Positions 58,512 through 64,000 of a stretch of DNA of 64,000 bases are shown here, piece by piece. Location: NCBI RefSeq assembly GCF_023897065.1, contig NZ_JAMHIV010000022.1, positions 124,001 through 188,000 of the forward strand. The letters run 5' to 3'. Origin of the DNA: Crossiella sp. SN42. Its GTDB lineage: Bacteria > Actinomycetota > Actinomycetes > Mycobacteriales > Pseudonocardiaceae. The notes under the pieces are model-generated. The model was not told the origin of the DNA. It was given only the letters and a program-made list of their open reading frames with translations, and made no database searches. The first letter of the stretch is position 1; the number at the start of each line of letters is the position of its first letter. Made by a program: the position numbers and the translations under genes.

Positions 58512-59677
58512 TGCGCAGGCTGCTGCTCGCGCCGGTGCTGCTGCTCGCCGGGTGCACCGGGCTGTACGGGGTGCCGCTGCCCGGCGGGGCGGACCTCGGG
58601 GACGCGCCGTACCGGGTGACCGTGCACTTCGCGGACGTGCTGGACCTGGTGCCGCAGGCCGGGGTGAAGGTGAACGACGTCGCGGTGGGGCGGGTGGAGG
58701 AGATCCGCCTGGGTGCGGACTACGCGAGCGCGGAGGTGCGGGTCGCGGTGAACGGGGCGGTCCGGTTGCCGGGCAACGCGATCGCCCGGCTGCGGCAGTC
58801 GAGCCTGCTGGGGGAGAAGTTCGTGGAGCTGGCCGCGCCCAAGGAGCCGGAAGGTCAGCTCGCGGAGGGAGCGGTGATCCCGGTGGCGCGGACCAACCGC
58901 AGCACCGAGATCGAGGAGGTGCTCGGCGCGCTGTCCCTGCTGTTCAACGGCGGCGGGATCGGACAGCTGCGGACCATCACCACCGAGCTGGACGCCGCGC
59001 TGGCCGGGAACGAGGCCAGGCTGCGCCGACTTCTGTCCACAGTGGACAAAGTGGTGGCCGACCTGGACGGGCAGCGGCTGGACATCACCAGGGCGATCGA
59101 CTCGCTGAGCCGGTTGTCGGCGACCCTGGTCGCCCAGCGGCACAACCTGACCACCGCGCTGGACCACCTCGCGCCGGGGCTCGCGGTGCTCAACACCCAG
59201 CGCGACCAGTTGGTGGAGGTGCTGCGGGCGCTGGACAAGCTCGCGGTGACCGCCACCGACACGGTGCGCCGCAGCTCGGCCAACCTGGTCGCGGACCTGA
59301 AGCTGCTGGAACCGGTGCTGCGCAAGATCGCCGAAGCGGGGGAGAACCTGCCCAAGTCGCTGGAGATCCTGGTGACCTTCCCGTTCACCGACCAGACCCT
59401 GCAAACCCTGCGCGGCGACTACGTCAACGCCGACGTCAAGCTGGACCTGGACCTGAGCTCGATCCTGGACAACCTCACCCGCTCCAACCAGCCGATCATC
59501 CAGCCGCCAGGCGGCCGCGCCGCGCCGCAGAACCCCGGGCAGCCACCGGCCGCGCCGCTGCTGCCCGGTGCGCCCGCGCCACCCAGTACACCCGGAATGC
59601 CTGGTGGCTCGGGCGATCCCGGTCTGCTGGGCGGGCTCGGCGGGCTGCTCAACAGCCTCCTGGGCGGCCCCCGATGA
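58508..59677 (+). CDS. mce4E: Mce4E, MCE-domain lipoprotein (LprN type, 389 aa)
   Basis: The start MMRRLLLAPVLLLAGCTGLYG is a lipoprotein signal with lipobox LAGC, the hallmark of the E subunit of Mce complexes. The MCE domain follows (YRVTVHFADVLDLVPQAGVKVNDVAVGRVEEIRLGADYASAEVRV, then QSSLLGEKFVELAAP). After the coiled part comes a Pro/Gly-rich tail (about residues 335-389). ATG 58508 overlaps the mce4D stop; ATG 58511 is equally possible. Confidence 0.93.
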   Translation: MMRRLLLAPVLLLAGCTGLYGVPLPGGADLGDAPYRVTVHFADVLDLVPQAGVKVNDVAVGRVEEIRLGADYASAEVRVAVNGAVRLPGNAIARLRQSSLLGEKFVELAAPKEPEGQLAEGAVIPVARTNRSTEIEEVLGALSLLFNGGGIGQLRTITTELDAALAGNEARLRRLLSTVDKVVADLDGQRLDITRAIDSLSRLSATLVAQRHNLTTALDHLAPGLAVLNTQRDQLVEVLRALDKLAVTATDTVRRSSANLVADLKLLEPVLRKIAEAGENLPKSLEILVTFPFTDQTLQTLRGDYVNADVKLDLDLSSILDNLTRSNQPIIQPPGGRAAPQNPGQPPAAPLLPGAPAPPSTPGMPGGSGDPGLLGGLGGLLNSLLGGPR

Positions 59678-60897
59678 ACCGCGCGGTGATCATCCGGATC
59701 GGCGTGTTCCTGGCCATCGCCGCGCTCGGCCTCAGCTACGTCGGCGCGCGCTACGCCGGACTGGACCGGCTCTTCGGCACGCGCGGCTACCTGGTCACGT
59801 TGCGCCTGGCCGACTCCGGCGGCATCTTCACCAACGCCGAGGTCACCTACCGGGGTGTCGCGGTCGGCCGGGTCGGCCAGCTGCACCTGACCGAGCGCGG
59901 ACTCGACGTGGACCTGGACATCGAGCACACCGCGTCGCCCATCCCGGCCGACACCGAGGCGGTGGTGGCCACCCGGTCCGCGGTCGGCGAGCAGTACGTG
60001 GACCTGCGGCCCAAGCACACCAACGGTCCCTACCTGGCCGAGGGATCGGTGATCGAGCAGCAGCGCACCGCCATCCCGGCCGAGGTGTCCTCGGTGCTGG
60101 CCGACGCGCACCGGCTGGTCAAGAGCGTGCCGGTGGACTCGCTGCGCACCGTGGTCGGCGAGCTGCACACCGCCTTCGCCGACGCCGGGCCGGAGCTACG
60201 CCGGCTGCTGGAGAGCGCGGACAGCCTCACCCGCACCGCCGCCCAGCACCTGCCGCAGACCAAGGAGCTGCTGGCCAACGCCAAGACGGTGCTCGGCACC
60301 CAGCAGGAGCAGAGCCGCCAGATCACCGACTACAGCCGCAGCCTGCGCGAGCTGGCCGACCAGCTCCGCCGCTCCGACCCGCACCTGCGCACCCTGGTCG
60401 AACAGGTCCCCGAGGTCGCCGCGCGCACCGACGACCTGCTCCGCCGTTCCGGCACCGGACTGTCGGTGCTGCTGGCGAACCTGTTGACCACCAGCCGGAT
60501 CACCAGCGCCCGCACCGCGGGACTGGAACAGCTGCTGGTCGCCTTCCCGGTGATCACCGCGACCTCGCCCACGGCCTCCGGCGACGGCACCGGCCACCTC
60601 GGCCTGGTGCTGAACTTCTTCGACCCGTTCAGCTGCACCAAGGGCTACGAGGGCACCAAACAGCGGCCAGGCAAGGAAACCAGCGACGCCCCGCTGAACA
60701 ACAAGGCCTACTGCGCCGAACCCCCGAACAGCCCCACCGGCGTCCGCGGCTCCCAGAACGCCCCCTACGGCGGCCGCCCCGCGACCCCCTCCGCACCCCG
60801 CCAGCAGACACCGGACCTGCCCGGACCGCTGGGATTGCTCGGACCGCAGCCCGGTCCGCGGACGCTGGGACAACTGCTCGGGCTGGAGAACCGGTGA
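59674..60897 (+). CDS. mce4F: Mce4F, MCE-domain protein (407 aa)
   Basis: The N-terminal helix is IRIGVFLAIAALGLSYVGARYAGL. The MCE domain reads YLVTLRLADSGGIFTNAEVTYRGVAVGRVGQLHLTERGLDVDLDI, then TRSAVGEQYVDLRPKH. The helical region includes SLRELADQLRRSDPHLRTLVEQVPEVAARTDDLLR. The C-terminus holds LNFFDPFSCTKGYEGTKQRPG, as in Mce-F proteins, then a Pro-rich end. Last of the six tunnel subunits. Confidence 0.93.
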   Translation: MNRAVIIRIGVFLAIAALGLSYVGARYAGLDRLFGTRGYLVTLRLADSGGIFTNAEVTYRGVAVGRVGQLHLTERGLDVDLDIEHTASPIPADTEAVVATRSAVGEQYVDLRPKHTNGPYLAEGSVIEQQRTAIPAEVSSVLADAHRLVKSVPVDSLRTVVGELHTAFADAGPELRRLLESADSLTRTAAQHLPQTKELLANAKTVLGTQQEQSRQITDYSRSLRELADQLRRSDPHLRTLVEQVPEVAARTDDLLRRSGTGLSVLLANLLTTSRITSARTAGLEQLLVAFPVITATSPTASGDGTGHLGLVLNFFDPFSCTKGYEGTKQRPGKETSDAPLNNKAYCAEPPNSPTGVRGSQNAPYGGRPATPSAPRQQTPDLPGPLGLLGPQPGPRTLGQLLGLENR

Positions 60898-61388
60898 AGG
60901 CCGTGCTGGGTGTGCTGGTGGTGCTGGCGTTGGCCGCCGCGGGCTGGTTCGGCTGGGGCTGGTGGTCGGCCAGCGGTGATCCCGGTCTGCGGCAGGCGGT
61001 CGAGCGGGACGCGGCGCTGGCGGCAGGACAGACCGCGGTGGTGGAGCTGAACACCCTCGACTACCGGGATGTGGAGGCCGGGCTGGCCCGGTGGCGCGCG
61101 GTGGCCACCGGAACGCTGCTGGAGGAACTGAGCCAGCACAAGGAACAGCACGCCAGGGACATCAAGACCGCCCGCACGACCACCACCGCGAAGCTGCTGT
61201 CCGCCGCACTGACCACTGTGGACGGTCGGGCGGGGGCGGCGACGCTGATCGCGGCGGTGGAGGTCACGGTGGCGCGCGAGGGGGCGCAGGCGAGCACGCA
61301 GCGGAGCCGGTTGTCGGCGGAGCTGGTGCGGACGGCGGAGGGGTGGCGGGTGGGGCGGTTGCAGACGATGGGGGTGGGCGGGCCGTGA
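60894..61388 (+). CDS. Mce-associated membrane protein, Mam4A-like (164 aa)
   Basis: The single N-terminal helix (VLGVLVVLALAAAGWFGWGWW) is followed by a small alpha+beta domain: ALAAGQTAVVELNTLDYRDVEAGLARWRAVATGTLLEEL, then TTTTAKLLSAALTTVDGRAGAATLIAAVEVTV and GWRVGRLQTM. This is the usual layout of Mas/Mam proteins encoded after mce genes; they stabilise Mce complexes. The GTG start overlaps the mce4F stop by four bases. Confidence 0.85.
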   Translation: MKAVLGVLVVLALAAAGWFGWGWWSASGDPGLRQAVERDAALAAGQTAVVELNTLDYRDVEAGLARWRAVATGTLLEELSQHKEQHARDIKTARTTTTAKLLSAALTTVDGRAGAATLIAAVEVTVAREGAQASTQRSRLSAELVRTAEGWRVGRLQTMGVGGP

Positions 61389-62278
61389 CGCGGGGGCGGG
61401 CGGGGAAGAAGGCGGTGCGGCGGGCCAGAGTGGTGGCTGGGCGGCATCCGAAGCCCGTGGCGAGCGCGCGAGGTGGGGCGGCGGACGCGGAACTCGCCGG
61501 ACCGGATTCCGGGCAGGCGAAGCCGGCACCGCCCGAGGCCGGGCCGCCGGGCGCGGAGCCGCCGGGGCTTGCGGCACCGCGTGCGGCGCGGCCGGAGCTT
61601 GCCGCGCGGGGCACCGGGCGGCCCGAGGTTGCCTCGCGGGTCACCGAGTCGCCAGACGTCGCGTCGCGGGGTGCCGAGCCGCTCGAGTCCGGGCCGGATG
61701 CCGCGGCCCTTGAGCCCGCTCACTCCGAAGCCGCGCCAGTCGCCTCCGCCGAGCCATCGGCGGAGGCCCACCAGCCGTCCAACCGGGCCGGCGGCGGAGT
61801 CATCGTGCTCAGCGTGGTGCTCGTGCTGGCCACCGGCCTCGCCGTCTGGGCTGGGATCGCCGCCTCGGCCCTGCGCCCCAGCGACAACTCCGCCCTGGTC
61901 GACAACGCCACCACCGACCTGGTGCTCCGCCAGGTCACCGACGCCGTGCGGGACACCTTCAGCTACGACCACGCCGACACCGGCCGCACCGAACAGGCCG
62001 CGAACCGGGTGCTGACCGACCGGGCGATCGAGCAGTACCGCGAGCTGTTCGCCGAGGTGCGCAAGGTGGCCCCGGACCAGAAGCTCGTGCTGACCACCAC
62101 CATCCGGGCCGCCGGGGTGCGCGAGCTCCGGGGGGACCGGGCCACCGTGCTGGTCTTCGTCGACCAGCAGATGCTGCGGACCAGGGACAACGCGCAGAAC
62201 TCGGGGGCGGCACAGCTGGAGGTGGGCGTGCGGCGGGGCGGCGAGACCTGGCGGATCGTGGAGCTGCGGGTGCTCTGA
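61385..62278 (+). CDS. Mce-associated membrane protein, Mam4B-like, with a long Pro/Ala-rich N-terminus (297 aa)
   Basis: Residues 1-140 are cytoplasmic, basic at first, then Pro/Ala/Glu-rich with roughly 10-residue repeats (RPELAARGTG, RPEVASRVTE, SPDVASRGAE). One helix follows (GVIVLSVVLVLATGLAVWAGIAASAL), then the Mas-type outer domain: ATTDLVLRQVTDAVRDTFSYDHADTGRTEQAANRVLTDRAIEQYRELFAEVRKVAPDQKL and GETWRIVELRVL. The extension is longer than I expect for this family. Last gene of the mce4 run. Confidence 0.85.
   Translation: MTRGRAGKKAVRRARVVAGRHPKPVASARGGAADAELAGPDSGQAKPAPPEAGPPGAEPPGLAAPRAARPELAARGTGRPEVASRVTESPDVASRGAEPLESGPDAAALEPAHSEAAPVASAEPSAEAHQPSNRAGGGVIVLSVVLVLATGLAVWAGIAASALRPSDNSALVDNATTDLVLRQVTDAVRDTFSYDHADTGRTEQAANRVLTDRAIEQYRELFAEVRKVAPDQKLVLTTTIRAAGVRELRGDRATVLVFVDQQMLRTRDNAQNSGAAQLEVGVRRGGETWRIVELRVL
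61551..61700 (+). repeat. Degenerate 30-bp tandem repeat in the Mam4B-like coding region
   Basis: Successive 30-base units (61551, 61581, 61611, 61641, 61671) end in or near GCGGG and code for LAAP/AARPELAARG/TGRPEVASRV/TESPDVASRG/AEPLESGPDA. The period is exactly ten codons, so unit gain or loss keeps the frame. It lies in the cytoplasmic low-complexity extension of the protein. Confidence 0.65.
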
Positions 62279-62287
62279 TTGCCGAAC

Positions 62288-62307
62288 GCGTAACCGATGG
62301 GTTACGC
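62288..62307. promoter_or_regulatory. Operator GCGTAACC-N4-GGTTACGC upstream of arsR-type gene
   Basis: A perfect 8+8 inverted repeat lies directly in front of the arsR-type gene, seven bases upstream of the GTG at 62315. Half-sites one turn apart fit an ArsR/SmtB dimer repressing its own operon. It overlaps the alternative ATG at 62297, which argues for the GTG start. Confidence 0.65.
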
Positions 62308-62314
62308 TTCCGGT

Positions 62315-62677
62315 GTGGATGAGGTAGCGGGGGCGATCGCCGACCCGGTGCGCCGGGAGATCCTGGTGATGCTGCGGGACGGGCGGCTCTCCGCCGGCGA
62401 GATCGCCGGGCGGTTCGAGATCAGCAGGCCCGCGGTGAGCCGTCACCTGCGGGTGCTGCGGGAGAGCGGGCTGGTCCGGGACGAGCTCGTGGGCAGGCAG
62501 CGGCTGTACGCGCTTGATCCGCACCGATTCCGCGAGCTGGCCGAGTGGCTGGCCCAGTTCGACCGGCCTGCCGGGTGGGAACACCGCCTGGACGCGCTGG
62601 AAACCGAGGTCTACCGCACCCGCCGGGAGCGCCGCGCGGCGCCCGTGGCGGAGCAGGACAAGGAGAACACGGCATGA
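62315..62677 (+). CDS. ArsR-family transcriptional regulator (120 aa)
   Basis: A winged helix: VDEVAGAIADPVRREILVMLRDGRLSAGEIAGRFEISRPAVSRHLRVLRESGLVRDELVGRQRLYAL. No metal-binding Cys are present, so it belongs to the non-metal group of ArsR proteins that accompany SRPBCC genes. The GTG at 62315 is chosen because an upstream ATG (62297) lies inside the operator palindrome. Coupled by ATGA overlap to the SRPBCC gene. Confidence 0.9.
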   Translation: MDEVAGAIADPVRREILVMLRDGRLSAGEIAGRFEISRPAVSRHLRVLRESGLVRDELVGRQRLYALDPHRFRELAEWLAQFDRPAGWEHRLDALETEVYRTRRERRAAPVAEQDKENTA

Positions 62678-63174
62678 CACCGTTGCCCACCGGCCGGTTG
62701 TTCGGCACCGACACCGGGGCTGACCTGGTGCTGACGCGCAGCTTCCGGGCCCCGGCCGAGGACGTCTGGGCCAGTCTGACCGAGTCCGAGCGCACCGCGC
62801 GCTGGTTCGGGCCCTGGAAGGGGGAAGCAGGCCCTGGCAAGACCGTGCAGGTGCAGATGGTCTTCGAAGAGGGCCAGGCGTGGATGGACCTCTGCATCGA
62901 GGAGTGCGTGCCGCCCCGGCTGCTGAAGGTCAACACCGTGGACGAGGCCGGGGTCTGGCGGCTGACCGTCGAGGTGTCCGAAGTGGACGGTGTCAGTGAG
63001 CTGAAGCTGGTGCACCACCGGGACACCCTGGAAGGCGCGGGGGAGATCGGGCCGGGCTGGGAGTACTACCTGGACATGCTGGTCGCGGCGCGGGAGGACA
63101 AGCCGCTGCCGAGCTTCGACGACTACTACCCGGCGCAGAAGGAGTACTTCGAGAAACTGTCCATTGAGGACTGA
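62674..63174 (+). CDS. SRPBCC (AHSA1/START-like) domain protein (166 aa)
   Basis: A helix-grip fold protein of the AHA1 type: LVLTRSFRAPAEDVWASLTESERTARWFGPWKGEAGPG, then LKVNTVDEAGVWRLTVEVSEVDG, SELKLVHHRDTLEGAGEIGPGWEYYLDMLVAAREDKPLPSFDDYYP. Binds hydrophobic ligands in its cavity; the ArsR/SRPBCC pair is common in actinobacteria, with unknown ligand. Four-base overlap with the regulator. Confidence 0.88.
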   Translation: MTPLPTGRLFGTDTGADLVLTRSFRAPAEDVWASLTESERTARWFGPWKGEAGPGKTVQVQMVFEEGQAWMDLCIEECVPPRLLKVNTVDEAGVWRLTVEVSEVDGVSELKLVHHRDTLEGAGEIGPGWEYYLDMLVAAREDKPLPSFDDYYPAQKEYFEKLSIED

Positions 63175-63182
63175 TATGGGAA

Positions 63183-63212
63183 CCGGGGTGGCTCCGCGTG
63201 GAGCCACCCCGG
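63183..63212. terminator. Strong 13-bp hairpin between convergent genes
   Basis: CCGGGGTGGCTCC and GGAGCCACCCCGG pair perfectly over 13 bases around the loop GCGT. It lies 9 bases after the SRPBCC stop and 15 bases from the chitinase stop on the other strand, so it probably terminates both transcripts. No T tract, as is usual in high-GC actinomycetes. Confidence 0.85.
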
Positions 63213-63226
63213 ATCGCCGGTGCTGA

Positions 63227-64000
63227 CTAGCCGATGCCGCCCTTGACCGCGGTGATCAGCTCGCCGTTGGTGGTGTCACCGGAGAGCTCCCAGAAGAACG
63301 CGCCGCCCAGGTTCTGGGTCTTGGCGTAGGAACCCTTGCCGCGGATGGTGGCCGGGGTGTCGTAGCTCCACCACTGGTTGCCGCAGTGCGCGTACGCGGT
63401 GCCCGCCACCGTGCCGTTGCTGGGGCACTTGGTCTTGAGCACCTTGTAGTCCTCGATACCGGCCTCATAGGTGCCGGGCGCGGCGCCGGTGGCGGTGCCG
63501 CCCGGCTCCTTCTTGGTCACGCCGGTCCAGCCGCGACCGTAGAAACCGATGCCCAGCAACAGTTTGTTGCTCGGGATGCCCTTGCCCTTGAGCTTCTGGA
63601 TCGCCGCGTCGGAGTTGAAGCCCTGCTGCGGGATACCGGGGTAGGAGGTCAGCGGCGAGTGCGGGGCGGTCGGGCCCTGGGCCGCCCAGGCGCCGAAGAA
63701 GTCGTAGGTCATCGGCAGGTACCAGTCCACGTACTGGGCCGCGCCCGCGTAGTCCGCGGCGTCGATCTTGCCGCCGTTGGAGCCGTCCGCGGTGATCGCG
63801 GCGGTGACCAGGTTGCCGCTGCCGAAGCGGGCCCGCAACGCGCCCATCAGCGTCTTGAACGAGCCGAAACCACTGGTGTCACAGGAAAGCCCGCAGGCGT
63901 TCGGGTATTCCCAGTCGATGTCGATCCCGTCGAAGACATCCGCCCAGCGCGGGTCCTCCACCAGCTTGTAGCAGGACTCGGCGAAGGCCGCGGCGTTCTT
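63227..64000 (-). CDS. GH18 chitinase, C-terminal part (257 codons visible)
   Basis: The gene enters from the right edge. The visible part has FDGIDIDWEYPNACG, the DxxDxDxE catalytic motif of family 18 (Glu as acid/base), followed by DWYLPMTYDFFGAWAAQGPTAPHSPLTSY, LLLGIGFYGRGWTGV and the end ATIRGKGSYAKTQNLGGAFFWELSGDTTNGELITAVKGGIG, typical of the second half of the TIM barrel with no module after it. Streptomyces-type extracellular chitinases match this; the signal peptide and any chitin-binding domain lie outside the window. Confidence 0.92.
   Translation of the reverse strand, partial: KNAAAFAESCYKLVEDPRWADVFDGIDIDWEYPNACGLSCDTSGFGSFKTLMGALRARFGSGNLVTAAITADGSNGGKIDAADYAGAAQYVDWYLPMTYDFFGAWAAQGPTAPHSPLTSYPGIPQQGFNSDAAIQKLKGKGIPSNKLLLGIGFYGRGWTGVTKKEPGGTATGAAPGTYEAGIEDYKVLKTKCPSNGTVAGTAYAHCGNQWWSYDTPATIRGKGSYAKTQNLGGAFFWELSGDTTNGELITAVKGGIG

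Overview
The window is about 70% G+C, has densely packed genes with many 4-base ATGA/GTGA start-stop overlaps and frequent GTG starts, and carries a complete mce4-type operon beside sterol-catabolism genes. This points to a mycolata-related or pseudonocardial actinomycete. Placement in Pseudonocardiales (free-living soil type) is my inference from gene content, not from a marker gene. No rRNA, tRNA, CRISPR array or insertion sequence was seen.

Layout. (1) 1-1,725: end of a marR-type gene, a small GNAT acetyltransferase, a pirin and a small membrane protein. (2) 1,910-10,164: a tightly coupled operon made of a regulator with a winged helix and a cyclase-like domain, a sugar ABC importer (binding protein, two permeases, ATPase), an acetylxylan-esterase-like hydrolase, a second hydrolase lacking the nucleophile serine, and a SelA/DgaE-like PLP enzyme. 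This looks like an undescribed uptake and catabolic route for a carbohydrate or amino-sugar acid. (3) 10,148-19,642: regulator/enzyme pairs (LLM oxidoreductase/LysR, HsaA-like flavin oxygenase, SDR/TetR, DUF2000/Lrp), a secreted (alpha/alpha)6 glycoside hydrolase with a discoidin-type domain, and an MFS/AraC pair. (4) 19,644-48,017: sterol catabolism. It holds ipdC-ipdB-ipdA-echA20 with two SDR genes (rings C/D), fadA5 and cyp125 (side chain), two lipoproteins, an esterase-like protein, a ketosteroid-isomerase-like protein, a Tat-exported cholesterol oxidase, the ltp3/ltp4/DUF35 aldolase-like module, F420- or flavin-dependent oxidoreductases, acyl-CoA synthetases including fadD19, echA19, and fadE26/fadE27 (chsE4/chsE5). 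(5) 48,146-62,278: one long co-directional run of alcohol dehydrogenase, SDR, aldehyde dehydrogenase, SDR, yrbE4A-yrbE4B, mce4A-F and two Mce-associated proteins: the sterol importer with oxidoreductases at its head. (6) 62,297-64,000: ArsR/SRPBCC pair, strong bidirectional terminator, and the C-terminal part of a GH18 chitinase.

How it works together. Mce4/YrbE4 imports sterol, the oxidase or HSDs oxidise the 3-hydroxyl, CYP125 starts side-chain oxidation, and FadD19, FadE26/27, EchA19 and FadA5 shorten it. The Ltp3/Ltp4 module together with FadD19 suggests C24-branched plant sterols are used. EchA20 and IpdABC then open rings C and D. KstR-type boxes (TnnAACnnGTTnnA) lie in front of fadA5, cyp125, the ltp operon, echA19/fadD19 and fadE26/adh, and a KstR2-like box lies between echA20 and the SDR genes. 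The ring A/B genes (kshAB, kstD, hsaACDB) and kstR itself are not in the window.

The most unusual sequence is the 639-base gap between the convergent SDR and fadA5 genes. It holds three large hairpins. Two of them contain copies of one 84-base element in opposite orientation, with a compensatory base-pair change, so that each gene has the element downstream in the same sense.
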